Position numbers and translations under genes: made by a program. A stretch of DNA of 64,000 nt from Glandiceps talaboti (lineage: Eukaryota > Hemichordata > Enteropneusta > Spengelidae): positions 2,508,111-2,572,110 of the forward strand of contig NC_135571.1 of NCBI RefSeq assembly GCF_964340395.1, given 5' to 3'. This document shows, in pieces, positions 13,690 through 24,600 of the stretch. How positions within the stretch are numbered: position 1 is the stretch's first letter; each line of letters starts with the position of its first letter. The notes under the pieces are model-generated. The model was not told where the DNA came from and ran no database searches. It saw nothing but the letters and a program-made list of their open reading frames with translations.

Positions 13690-13800
13690 TACTGTGAACC
13701 GGAAAATTATTGCGCAGTCTTATTTTCGCGCTTTGGGAGATCACGGTGATTACGCGCAGTTTAATTTTCGCGCAAGGCCGTCAGTGGATTTTTTGTGTGA
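13690..13800. repeat. CpG-rich short dispersed repeat
   Basis: Two related blocks: TTGCGCAGTCTTATTTTCGC followed by GC, and TACGCGCAGTTTAATTTTCG followed by CGC, flanked by TACTGTGAACCGGAAAATTA. The repeated internal structure suggests a dispersed repeat more than a promoter, although TTTTCGCGC also resembles an E2F site. Confidence 0.4.
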
Positions 13801-14785
13801 ACATAAACAATACGTTGAGCTGAGAACAATGAAATTTGACACTGATTGATGGGCAGTATTGCTCTGTCGGCATCCGTCAGTTGCAGTGCTCTATTGTTTC
13901 CAACTGCGAAGATACTGTGACACGTTGACTTGTGACAAATGTAGGTGTTAATTTGTTCAATTATGTACTAAACAAGTTATCAGATCATCACACAATACGA
14001 AAGTTGGGTAGCTCATAAGCAATGACATACCTTGTCTCGCTCAAAAACTATAAAAATCCCTTGTTTCCCCTTTTCCAAAAACAAATTTATATATTTGTAT
14101 GCTTTTTGCATTCCTATTGCTTCTGTCAGTGCGAATAATAATTCTCCAGTTTCAATCGAGAATGTCTATCATCTTCGTCACACGCGTAAATTGTTGTGTA
14201 GTCCTGGCAAGATGGCGACAAGTGTTGCATTGTGGGTAAATAATAAAGTAAACCCAAATTTAACCTTTAGAGGGCTCCTTATTGCTAATCAGCAATTAGT
14301 ACATGTAGCATCAAATTTAACACACAATTGACTTGTCAAATGCCGTAGTAAACTTTTTTTCCCATGAAGCTAGGAACTTAGTTACTAGCGCACAGGCTCA
14401 TGCACACCATACTTTTTTTCTTCAAAACTAAAGAGGTGCTCTCTCCAATATATAATAATAAATTCCCATCTTGTAACTGCTACAATGTCACCAACCCGGA
14501 AATAAATATGATGAATATTGTGCTGAAGTATAGCTTTGTGTGTCTTATGAATTATATAAACAATATCATTACATTCACTCTGGACCAGCTTCGATACCTT
14601 CAAAATACACTGTCAAATGCTATGCTTAATGTCAGTACCAATATAAAGCGTCCCTGCTGAATTAACTCCAAGACTAAGCTAGACATGAACATATAATTTT
14701 GTGCCAATACATGCCTATATTTCAACTCGTAATTTCATTCAGATATTTTTCTTGTTCTGACATGCTTTTCAAACTATGGTTCAAT
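13801..14785. other. Non-coding, weak promoter-like motif
   Basis: GGCAAGATGGCGACAAGTG near 14,208 followed by CATTGTGGGTAA resembles YY1-containing start regions. No exon can be supported. Otherwise nothing recognised. Confidence 0.35.
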
Positions 14786-14914
14786 CTTTCGTTCATTCAT
14801 TCATTCATTTGTGCATTCGTTCATGTGTTCGTTTATTTATTTATTCATTCATTCATTCATTCATTCATTCATTCATTCATTCATTCATTCATTCATTCAT
14901 TCATTCATTCATTC
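14786..14914. repeat. (ATTC)n microsatellite
   Basis: Interrupted ATTC from about 14,786, uninterrupted from about 14,841 to 14,914. Ser/Phe/Ile/His periodic frames are artefacts. Confidence 0.97.
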
Positions 14915-15185
14915 AATCTTGCATACATGGCCTTCAGAATTCATATACATGTTGCCAGGATATTGCTACATCCCGTAAATTACTATTTCCGTTCTATCCT
15001 TGATAGACAATTTCTAAAGTAACTGATGTTATGTGTACAACTATTCTCTACTCAGTCTGGTGTCCTGTGAAAACGAAGTAAACATCCAGGCAATTTTCAT
15101 ATACTTATGTCTTCGTTTTGTTGTGCTTAGTTTGCGTTTTTATAGGAAACCTTTCTTTAAATAATCAATTAACCTTGTCAATCTG

Positions 15186-17755
15186 TCAATGTACGGAGAT
15201 ATTCGTAGATGAGTCCACAAGAAACTTGGTTGGATACCGCTCTTGACCAGTGTAGATGTTCTGCAGCATGTTTCGAAAATCGTTAACTCTAAAGAAAGCG
15301 AGTTCACACTGTGCTGTCACGTTTTTTCTCATAACCAGAGCATCTTCACGATCTTTACGAAGTTCCGTTTTGGTTGAATCAACACAATCATTATAAAATG
15401 TATTTTGTAGTTCACGAAATTTCTTCAGATCTTTCTCAAAATTTGGACCATAATCTTCCACTTTTTCCCAAAACGTTTTATTAAAATGTTTATACAGTTG
15501 TACGTCAGCATTATTCCACTTGGAGATACGCTCAGCCAGAGACTTTGATACATTGTAGCGTCTGGTAGAATTTCGAAAACCTTTAGGAATATACAAAATA
15601 TCTTCAAAATCCCAACACAATAATTTTTTCATCAGAAGTAGAGATTCATCGTAGTATTCGGTCAACATAACCAAATCCAATTCATCATCCAATGTCTGTA
15701 TTGTTCTATCAATCATTCTCGTATCATTGTCATATTTGTGGTTGAATCCCAAATTGAACATCATGCCATTTCTTAGTTGGTTTCTCATCCCATGATTTCG
15801 ATCGAGTGTCCCGATGTACGAGTCTGGATTCGTCATGAAGAGTTCAAGAGGATTCTGATTCTGATTCCTTCTGGGTTTGAGATTCAGTAATCCTGGAAGG
15901 TCATAGTATCCGAAAGTAGACTCGAACTTGCTTACTGGTTCTCGAATAATCGTTATGTATTTAGCATTAGGTACAATCTTTTCAAGTTCAGATCGTTTAT
16001 ATATTAAATGCATGGCTAAGATATTAAAGACGCTACCATTTTCCATTGGAGTTTTCTGGAATAACATGTCCCGTGTGAAGTATTTACCTTTTTTACTTTT
16101 AGTTTTATCGTGCAGGGCAAAGTTTAATTGGTGTCTTATTCCATATGCCTGTATCATAGTATTTGTAGTGGTACTTGCTGTCTTGTGGGTTTTAATAAAT
16201 ACAATTTGAGTAGAAGGCTTACAAGATGGTGAATCTGTAATTACTTTTGATTTTAGTGTTGGCGAAGTCTCCCTTTCTGTCATTTTTAGTTTTGAAATGG
16301 CATGTCTGAAATGAAAGCAATGATTTATAATCATTATTCATGTTATTCATGTGATTGAAAACAATGTACATACAGTGAGAAAATGAATAGACAAATAAAC
16401 AGACGAAAAAGATAGACAACTGTGTAGTGGAATTTGTTAAATAACTACATTTCAGTCTGGAAATTCGAAAAGATCAGGTCGTTTGTCTGCTTTTTTCAGG
16501 TTCCAAGATGCATTGCACGAGAGTACGGCGCTTATGCTGTTAAATTTAGGCTTGCTATTTAAAAAAAAAATTTTTGTAGCTTTAATGCTTCTAATTTAAA
16601 TTTGCCAGGGTACATCTGGGCTGTACCTACCCATCCGACTACCCACATCCCTGACTGCAACCTTTACACTATTTTATTATATTCATGTGTCAAGAAGCAA
16701 CATTTTAGTAATTTGGAAATTACTGATATTTTAGACTCTCACATAACAGAATATTAAGTATATACCGATAAAAAATGTGAAAGGGCGCCCTCAAACAGCA
16801 GCCAACATAGCATTCTGATCAAGCCGATGAGGGCAGAAGTCGAAAGACAAACTCAAGTCTGGCACCAGCCCCCACCTCCCACGCAGATATTTTTTTTAAG
16901 TCTAACGTTTTCAGTTTAATATTTATTTTCTGCTTTGTAAAGGAAAACATTCATATTTTTATGATCCTTTAAAAAAGTACATCTCCCAAGTTACTACCGG
17001 TGTAGTTATCTCTCTCGTGTATTAACCTGAGTGTTCACAATAGCTCACGTCGGTCATTAATTCACACAAAATAGCACTCGTACCTAGGATATATTCAAAT
17101 ACAGAGTACAAACCCCCAGAAAATTCAAAAACTCTACAAAGAAGTAACATCTAACTTGTAGTAATAATACTATAATTTATATAGCGACTAAAGTCCACTG
17201 AATCAGTGATCAGAGCTGCTTATAAATATAAACCAAGCATAAAAAGTAGAAAAAATTAAAACTAAATTCCAGATCAAAGAAAACGCTAGATTAAAAAGAT
17301 GCATTTTCAGCATACGTTTAAAAACATTGAAATTATCACAACGACGGATTTGGAGAGGGAGAGAATCCCATAAAACTGGGGAAGCAACACTGAAAGCCCT
17401 GTCACTATGTTTTTTGTCCTGGCTGTAATGGTACTAAGTTTAAAATGATCAGCGGAACGTAGACTATGCCCCGGGACATAGAGACTGACTAACTCACTAT
17501 GATATGGAGGACCATGAAGACATTTAAAAGTGATGACTAAAATCTTATAAACAATTCCGAGTACTTATTGGATTGACCAAATACTTTTGTGACTTAGTAG
17601 TAACACTACCAAGAATTCTATACTTTGAATAACGATACTTGCCTTGCAACCAGAATCTTCATATCTAACTTTCCTGTTAGAAAGAACCCGTATAACATAA
17701 TACAGAATATTGCCATAATCAGTATGATAGCCATCATCTTCTTGTTTAACGCCAT
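15186..17755 (-). CDS. Galactose-3-O-sulfotransferase (galactosylceramide sulfotransferase-like), copy 1
   Basis: Two coding exons, 17,755-17,643 and 16,305-15,186, giving 410 residues. The predicted enzyme transfers sulfate from PAPS to the 3-OH of galactose on glycolipids or glycans in the Golgi. It is a type II membrane protein: short basic N-terminus, hydrophobic anchor at residues 9-28, short stem, then catalytic domain. The 5'-phosphosulfate loop IVFIKTHKTASTT lies at 72-84 and the 3'-phosphate motif YITIIREPVSKFESTFGYY begins at 154. Length fits the GAL3ST family (human GAL3ST1 is 423 residues). The intron starts GC rather than GT (AG|GCAAGT) and ends TTTCATTTCAG. Only this junction keeps the frame. 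An ATG further upstream in the exon-2 frame (16,334) lies in the intron and was not used. The 1,337-bp intron contains a LINE fragment. Exact acceptor sugar cannot be told. Confidence 0.85.
17160..17565 (-). mobile_element. LINE 3' end (CR1/L2-like) inserted in the sulfotransferase intron
   Basis: On the minus strand, 17,406-17,248 translates to the tail of a non-LTR reverse transcriptase: SDRAFSVASPVLWDSLPLQI, then RRCDNFNVFKRMLKMHLFNL. This matches the usual A.P.LWNSLP...F...LK.HLF signature of CR1/L2-clade elements. It is followed by a 3' UTR ending TCGCTATATAAATTATAG. It is absent from the matching intron of copy 2, so it inserted after the duplication. 5'-truncated and inactive. Confidence 0.75.
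17643..17755 (-). CDS. Exon 1 of sulfotransferase copy 1 (signal anchor)
   Basis: 113 coding bases: 37 codons plus two bases that combine with the first A of exon 2 to make an Arg codon. It encodes MALNKKMM, then about 20 hydrophobic residues, then a short lumenal start. All 113 bases are identical to exon 1 of copy 2. The ATG has G at -3 and +4. A different frame, opened by upstream ATGs at about 17,796 and 17,790, runs through the whole exon. Confidence 0.75.
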
Positions 17756-17925
17756 CCCTACCAATGGTAATTGTCTTCAGATCTGTCATTTGCATAGAAA
17801 ATAGCAAGATGAGTGCATCTATGGTTTTCTATCAAAGAAAGTACACACAGTTACGCTTAAGAATCGAGGGGGAGGTGAGATGGGGGATGGAGAATGTGAA
17901 AAGATATGCTCCTGACTCGACTGTG
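17756..17925 (-). promoter_or_regulatory. Proximal upstream region of sulfotransferase copy 1
   Basis: Nearly base-identical to 28,385-28,552 upstream of copy 2, apart from a 4-bp indel, a poly-C difference and few substitutions. It contains a perfect octamer ATGCAAAT (minus strand, 17,795-17,788), 33 bases upstream of the start codon, at the same place in both copies. No TATA box is evident. A regulatory role for the octamer is inference, and part of this segment is probably 5' UTR. Confidence 0.45.
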
Positions 17926-19004
17926 AATATGTGTGATCGTTAAGTGTTCATAGATAAAAAATCAATGTTGTATTGATATCACTTCGATCGAAGTACTGTA
18001 CTTCGATTCTATAGAACTCGTTTACCGCAACATCCTTATGGTTTATGTAACTCTCAGTTGAAGAATTTCGCGATACATACCATCATGAAGTGAATTTCTA
18101 TGGCTCTCAATTTCGTTTGCTTTCTCGAAATCTAAAAATCAGATCTGGGCAGAAACTTATCCATATATATTTCAATAAACGTGCCTTTTAATACAAGCAG
18201 CCCGAATACATTGAATGATCTAGAACGAAGCCAATCAATGTCGGATAATTGTGGAAAATTTGACACAATTAAACCACTTGTCCACTGCCTAACATTGCAA
18301 TACAGTAACAACAAATATGATAATGCACTCTAACATATCACCTAGTCGAGAGTTGTAAATGTTTTTTTTTCTTTTGCTGGCACTACTGTCGGGTATTTCA
18401 ACACTGTAACAAATTCTCAAATGTTTGAGTTAAATTTTAAAGTCAAATGCCTCCATCTTTATTTTAACAAAGAACAAGCAGCGGAGTTTGAGACAGTTTA
18501 TTGGGGCAGTTACGTAATGTCCATCCATGGTTTATTTGTCAGCTCAGGATGCTACTTACTGGTATACACTGATTATGTCAATATAACAGTTGGGGTTCAC
18601 TGAATGGATGAACAACTTTTTTATTGCTGATTGAGGGACTTTGACCAGACGTGGTTTATTTAGAAACTACATTGGCATCCAGACTAGTTGAAATACTCGC
18701 GTTGAATACTATACTATAGCGGTCACAATGGATCTATATCGGTCACAATGGCGATGGCATGTCACAATACATTGTCACTGAGCCACATAATTCAATGTAC
18801 CACTTTGACGTGTACATTTTTACATCTGGCCGACAAAATGTCTCTGACCTTCTTTATGTGCACGTGCAACCCCTTATCACTGCTTTCTAAATTATGATCT
18901 TTCAAATGCCTGGAAATAACAGTGACTTCAGAGTGTAGACTGTCTGATTATGTCTGGTTATGTAGCAAATCATTTACAAAACAGTGCCGCCATACATCTA
19001 AAGC
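17926..19004. other. Non-coding, nothing recognised
   Basis: No exon-like frame. A short repeated word (CGGTCACAATGG) occurs near 18,720 and 18,738. Confidence 0.5.
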
Positions 19005-19690
19005 TAGTCTGGAATGCCAATGTGGTCTCTAAAGTGAGTGCAGGTGTAAATTGTAACGATACTGTATAGGAACTAGACTGTGAGTGGAGGTGTAAAAGGT
19101 AACGATACTGTATAGGAACTAGACTATGTGAGTGAAGGTGTAAATGGTAATGATACTGTATAGGAACTAGACTGTGAGTGGAGGTGTAAATGGTAACGAT
19201 ACTGTATTGGAACTAGACTGTGAGTGGAGGTGTAAATGGTAACGATACTGTATTGGAACTAGACTGTGAGTGGAGGTGTAAATGGTAATGATACTGTATA
19301 GGAACTAGACTGTGAGTGGAGGTGTAAATGGTAACGATACTGTATTGGAACTAGACTGTGAGTGGAGGTGTAAATGGTAACGATACTGTATAGGAACTAG
19401 ACTGTGAGTGGAGGTGTAAATGGTAATGATACTGTATAGGAACTAGAGTAGTGAGTGGAGGTGTAAATGGTAACGATACTGTATTGGAACTAGACTGTGA
19501 GTGGAGGTGTAAATGGTAATGATACTGTATAGGAACTAGACTGTGAGTGGAGGTGTAAATGGTAATGATACTGTATAGGAACTAGAGTAGTGAGTGGAGG
19601 TGTAAATGGTAACGATACTGTATAGGAACTAGACTGTGAGTGGAGGTGTAAATGGTAATGATACTGTATAAGAAACAGACTACGAGGGAT
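19005..19690. repeat. 46-47-bp minisatellite, about 14 copies
   Basis: The unit contains GTGAGTGGAGGTGTAAATGG then TAACGATACTGTATAGGAAC then TAGACT. Variants alternate AACG/AATG and TATAGG/TATTGG between copies. It is preceded by CTGGAATGCCAATGTGGTCT, as at 7,809. The same unit in reverse complement, about five copies, lies at 28,000-28,245 on the other arm of the inverted sulfotransferase duplication. No unique spacers are present, so it is not a CRISPR. Confidence 0.95.
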
Positions 19691-20084
19691 TGTGTATAAG
19701 GTGCATATATGGTACGTATGGAGCGTTTCTGGATATCATGGATATATTACACTAATGTGTAGTCTATCAGCTAGCCCTCGGATGTTCTTCCGATAAAATA
19801 CGACACACAGCCGAACAACGCTATCGAGGATGGAACATCCGAGTGTTCGGGCAGGCCCTCACATGCGAACTTTTACGAGAGAGCAATTACGATACGTGTC
19901 CCTGTGAACCAAACTACAGCCTCAACACAAGTTTGAACTCAACCCATTACGATTAAAAAACACACATGAGTTAAAGCAACATGGTTTTAAAGTGATAAAA
20001 AGCTACTTACAAATGTACAGCTCACAGACACTGTAACACTTCTGTCCGCGGCCGCTGAACGAGTTACGTAAATGATACCTTTAG

Positions 20085-20225
20085 GGAGCCTTCAGTGTTT
20101 ACAGGGGGAGGGCCGGAGGATATCACACATGGTCTGTTAAGAAAAACATGACCCTCCCCCATTCTCCATTCGTAAAAAGTTACCCTCCCCTTCGTCCCAT
20201 TTTGTAAAACATGACCCTCCCCATG
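20085..20225. repeat. Dispersed repeat with ATGACCCTCCCC words
   Basis: Begins AGGGAGCCTTCAGTGTTTAC, then a G-rich block, then repeated AACATGACCCTCCCC units. The inverted partner lies at about 21,055-21,175, and a related copy at 60,173-60,300 begins GGGAGCCTTCAGTATTTAC. No coding signal. Confidence 0.65.
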
Positions 20226-20723
20226 ACATTTGCATATACTGAAGGTTAATCATTGAATATTCCCGTTATATGTATACATACAAATTAAATGACTTTGACT
20301 CTATATTTAATAGAAAGTAATATTTGTACATATACTATCATTACAGGAGTTATATAGAAACGCCTGTGATCAGAACGAATAAAGAGACTACTTCTTATCA
20401 CGATCAAACTGACAAACATTGATACAAAAACAACACCGGGCCCCTCTGATGTAGGTTCATGCACATGTACTTGTCTGTGGTTCACGCGACTCTTTTATCA
20501 GTTTGTCTGTGTCTGTGAAAGTTTGTCATATTGTAACACTAATAAAACGACGTTCTGATCAAAGGCGTTTCTATATAACTCCTGCAATGGTTGTAAAGCG
20601 TAACAAACATTAAAAAATTGGCTAGTGACCTTTCTCTTACAATCATACACAATCTAGTTAGAATCTAAAACGTGCTTTCAATGTTGTGCATACTCTGGTC
20701 ACTCGTAACAGTTCCCTGATAAC

Positions 20724-20825
20724 ACTGTCATCATCACCATCATCATCACCATCATCATCATTATTATCATCATCATCATCATCATCACTGTTACCATCAC
20801 CATCACTGTTACCATCACCATCATA
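20724..20825. repeat. (CAT/CAC)n microsatellite
   Basis: Imperfect CATCAT/CACCAT/TATTAT run. The poly-Asp frame on the minus strand is an artefact. Confidence 0.95.
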
Positions 20826-21564
20826 TTTTAACAAAAACATTCACGGACAGTGTGGGTGATATGGTAAGATGGTACACTCAACAAAATGCATCATTTTATT
20901 AAACAATTTAATTTCTTACAATATGTGATGTGTACTTTTATTTTTGTATTTTGGTATGTAAAGTACACGTTGAGTGCTCATCTCGCGTTTACATCTCAAA
21001 ACACACAAAACAAATTGACAATTGAATTTGGTCACAAAACTACGGATTGTAAAATGTGACCCTCCCCCAAATATTGTAATGCAAAATATGACCCTCCCCA
21101 TAGAACAGGTTTGTGAAAAGTGACCCCCACCCCCGATTCCTCCACCCCCTGTAAATAATGAGGGCTCCCTTATGGTCGCTATATTGAATAACATAACGTA
21201 ATTAACGACTTCTCTCTACTCGTTCAGCGGACTGAAGGCGTCGATCCACTGCAGGAAGGCTTGATTTCAACACAGATATTGACAGTAGAGGGCATAGACA
21301 GTAGTGTTACAGTGTCTGTGAGCTGTGTAAGTAGCTTTTTATCACTTTAAACCATGTTGCTTTAATTCATATGTGTTTTTTTATTCGTGATGGGTTGAGT
21401 TCAAACTTGTGTTGAGGCTGTGGTTTGGTTCACAGGGACACGTATCGTAATTGCTGATTGTTTTTACTAAGGACAATGTCACACGAATCTTGTTACTACA
21501 TCAATAAACGCTCCATACGTACCATAAAGGTGGGAAGGGGGATTCTAGTCAAATTGTTCTTATT

Positions 21565-21665
21565 TAGCCTATAGCAGTGTGCGAAATTAAACGCTGGTCC
21601 GTTGGTCCGAGACCAACAGTTTTCAGCCAGGACCAAGAGTTTCTGAGCACTGCTTGTCCGTGTGA
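21565..21665. repeat. Dispersed repeat, GGACCAACAG family
   Basis: GTGTGCGAAATTAA, then GGTCC/GGACCAA words and GACCAACAGTTTTCAGCCAG. A second copy at about 27,450-27,540 shares GGACCAACAGTTTTCCATCA and ends AATTTCACACATTGGCCTAT. Probably a small MITE-type family. Confidence 0.55.
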
Positions 21666-21717
21666 TCAATAGCTCTATGGAATCATAGACAATAGAGAGG
21701 GACCGCTCTTTTGTCTA

Positions 21718-22026
21718 GTGATGGAATGTAGCAGTAGGGAGCTTTTTATGACACCAAAGGCATACAACTTGTCCTGTGGCAATAGACATGTTATCAACGT
21801 ACAACTAACGTATACAAGCTGCAGAAATATGACTGAATGTTGCGATGCGTCGTGTAAGTCATCTTTTCCCAACAATTCTAAGGGCCGCTTTGTACTTAGT
21901 ACCGACAATTTTAGACATTCTAATTTAATCACTCACGGCCAATCAGAGGGCCATAACGTCGCAGTTGAACACACACGGAACAGAAATCAACCTCCCGGAC
22001 AGCAGAGGTATCGCTTCAGAAACTAA
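21718..22026 (+). other. Cysteine-rich open frame, possible isolated exon or remnant
   Basis: A 102-codon frame whose first half is unusually protein-like: LSCGNRHVINVQLTYTSC, then NMTECCDASC. The LSC...VI.V...Y pattern and paired Cys are reminiscent of the first half of a SUEL/rhamnose-binding lectin domain. An acceptor-like AGCAG lies near 21,733 and a strong donor (GTCGT|GTAAGTC) near 21,853. The second half lacks the expected remaining Cys. No adjoining exon was found. Could be chance. Confidence 0.25.
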
Positions 22027-23524
22027 ACGAATCTATGTTCACCATTTAAGGGGCGAAATCAAAATCATCGAAATTACGCGTCCTAACGAGTAGTGACGAG
22101 TAGCTACCAGTAGTTACTATGTACTACGGCCACGGTGAATATTCATGTCTCGACGCATATTCATGTACTTTTGGTTGTAGACAATAAAAATTAAACACCT
22201 ATTGTCCGTTATTCATGACCCCAAACTGCGATCATTTACGCGTAGTCTTCATTGTGAAAAAAATCACGAAACAAAAAGATTTTCTTTCCTGTGCAAATCA
22301 GTTTCACGCTTACCTTTTTCATTGTTATTCATTCGATGCCTTCTATGGCATTCGTACAGTCGGGTAGTCAACTAAGTGTTTCAGATATATTCAGATGTTT
22401 ACCTAATATGGCTTGCCTAAAATACCTTTGAGAAGAATTTTTATTCGAAACGTCGGATTTCACATCTATTTATTCGGACTGTCTCACAAGTTCCACATCA
22501 TTTCTCAGCTTGTCAACAAACATGTCGACCATTTTCGTCTGGCTGGTGAACGGTGCAGTGCATTGATCGTATTAGATTGAAGTCGCAGGATTCGTCAGTC
22601 GAATTCGAACATTGTCCATAAAAACAAATTAAAAACTAAAGTTTATCTTGCATTAATATATAGTTTGATTTGACTGATTTAGAAGTCACCTAAAAACATT
22701 TTGTTTCATTAAAATTTTGAGGAAAATTTTTTTTCTGCCCTAATGTTGTATTTGAAAGTAGTTGCTGAAAAGATGTCACATTCAAAGTTAAAAAATGGAT
22801 GGTGCTTTCTCAAATAAGTAACACAACAATATAATCATTTTCTTTATCCAACTCCCAAGACTGTTATGGCCTCGTTTATGTCGGAACCCAAGGTGAACTC
22901 AGTGAATTCTCCTTGTCATTATCATTATAATGGAAATTGAAGATTGGGTTTTGATGTCGAAGGTACAGCTCTGTTTACAAATTCAGGGCCATTCTTTCCA
23001 TAGCATGTTGTCGCTTCAACACATGAATTGTGGAATAACGCTGGTGTCAGTGTGCAATGAGATGATTATATCAAACAACATTTTAACCAAAGACAACGTC
23101 GAACACAATTATTGAAAGTGGATCTTCAAAGAGTGGATCTTAAACTGCGTACCTAGTTTAATAGTTTTTCAGGGCCACCAAATATTCCAAAAAGAAATCT
23201 GCCGTTTTATCAGTATCAAATTTTTAATATAAGGAACAAGATGTAAATGAGATCGAGCGCATCTTCGGAGTCACTGCATACAGCATAACAGGCGACCTCA
23301 CGTTGAACGACTTTTTCCGTCTTCAGTTTTTTGAGTTTCACTCGCTGACATTATAATTGCGACTTGCCATCTTCAAATGAAGGAGACTTTCAAGACGACT
23401 GTTACTCGCGGAAAATGCACAGTGCATGTGCGCACTTCTTTTGTACTTTCCCGTACAAAGACTTTTTAATTTGCTGCAAAAAGTTACAATTTTTAACTGG
23501 ACACATTTTTATTCAAAGTTAAGC
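22027..23524. other. Spacer between sulfotransferase copies, nothing recognised
   Basis: Some CpG-richer patches (22,080-22,260 and 23,240-23,460) but no exon with splice signals on either strand. Confidence 0.45.
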
Positions 23525-23700
23525 CAGCGTACAATAGAGATATAATAGTGCGGGGGCATATGGCAGATTTTGGGGTTTCGTGTGAAATTCAGGTTAATTT
23601 TTGCCAACGTATCTCATTGTGTTCCCCATCATCTGAGCAATTAAAAAATATATGTTGGCAATTTTTATTTCAATATTAAGGGTAATTTTTGCAGCAATTT
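23525..23700. repeat. Inverted repeat, left arm (partner 26,620-26,790)
   Basis: ATAGTGCGGGGGCATATGG, then TTTCGTGTGAAATTC and TGTTGGCAATTTTTAT, occur here. Their reverse complements (ATATGCCCCTGCACTAT, GCATTTCACACGAAAACCC, ATAAAAATTGCCAACATG) occur at 26,620-26,790. About 3 kb lies between the arms. Confidence 0.7.
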
Positions 23701-24014
23701 CATAAATGATGTAAAATCATGATTTGTCTGTATATTGATGGCAAATTAAAATATGTGAACTGTACGATTGCTTTATATCTGTATAAATGTACTAATGGGC
23801 ATCCTGTAGACTATAAACTTGTAGACAGTTGTATAATTTTGCATTTTAATCACAATATTATAAATTATGGTTTCTTTATTTGCATATCATTTGCATATTA
23901 TGTATGATGCTTCCAGTGTATTTGATTTCCTGTATTGTTTGATGTTGCTGATTGCTATTCTTTCAAAAATGTACGCCAACCATGAATTATTTCAGTTACT
24001 ATGAATACTCTGGT

Positions 24015-24600
24015 TGGTTTTCATCTTTTAAAGCACTAGTAAGTCCACACCTTGACTATGCTTCCCCAGTGTCTTCCCCACATATATACGAATAGGGATA
24101 TTGCATTTTTGGAAAAAGTGCAGCGTCGGTTCACCAGGATGATTCCGCAGCTTGGTGGCTTGAATTATGAGGACAGTTACGCATATTGAAACTGACAACT
24201 TTAGAAACTAGATGAATTAGAGCTGATTTGCTTGAAGTGTATAAACTTTTCCATTTACATATTCGCCATGATCCAGTTGTATTTTTCAAAGTATCTACTT
24301 CGACAACAAGAGGATATAGATTGAAATGATTTAAAGACAGATCCAGATTGGATATACCAAAATATTTTTTCAGTCGACATGTTGTAAACATTTGGATGTT
24401 TACCAGAAAGGGTTATTGTTATTACTACACCAATTAAATCATTGTAATTACTTAGTAATTATTTTAATCCAGATTGGCTATACGTAAATATTTTTTCCAG
24501 TCAATATGTCGTAGACATTTGGAACAGTTTGCCAGAAAGGGTTATTGTGACTACAATAAAGGCATTCATTTATTGTATAGAACTACCCTTGCCAAATGAT
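24015..24600 (+). mobile_element. Decayed non-LTR retrotransposon, reverse transcriptase C-terminal part
   Basis: Frame-broken but readable: VSPHLDYASPV, QRRFTRMIPQLGGL (after a frameshift), LRILKLTTLETR, IRADLLEVYKLFH, STSTTRGYRL, FKDRSRLDIPKYFFSR. This is the usual C-terminal region after the RT fingers and palm in jockey/CR1-like elements. At least four stops or frameshifts are present. The last 130 bases or so (RSRLDI...KYFF...ERVVT) are tandemly duplicated: 24,336-24,420 and 24,465-24,555. Inactive. Confidence 0.8.

Larger units (their letters stand above)
19711..21523. mobile_element. Foldback element with long terminal inverted repeats
   Basis: GGTACGTATGGAGCGTTT at 19,711-19,728 is perfectly inverted at 21,506-21,523. 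A long inverted segment follows: about 19,880-20,045 pairs with 21,295-21,455, sharing ACAGTGTCTGTGAGCTGT and GGGTTGAGTTCAAACTTGTG. Inside are a second inverted pair (GGAGTTATATAGAAACGCCT near 20,346 against near 20,563), two segments of repeated TGACCCTCCCC words (20,150-20,225 and 21,057-21,140) and a (CATCAT) tract. No transposase frame is visible. A partial inverted copy of its left end lies at 34,585-34,675. Confidence 0.65.

Noticed and set aside
16306-16334. Upstream ATG extending the exon-2 frame of sulfotransferase copy 1
   Set aside because: It lies inside the intron before a strong acceptor; copy 2 has no equivalent, and a spliced signal-anchor exon exists.
17565-17807. 80-codon minus-strand frame matching a 77-codon plus-strand frame at 28,501-28,734
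   Set aside because: Not taken as the gene product: it does not splice in frame to the catalytic exon, whereas the overlapping frame gives a proper type II anchor and joins exactly. Kept as a finding because of the double frame.
19005-19690. Possible CRISPR-like array
   Set aside because: Units adjoin without unique spacers and the genome is eukaryotic; it is a minisatellite.
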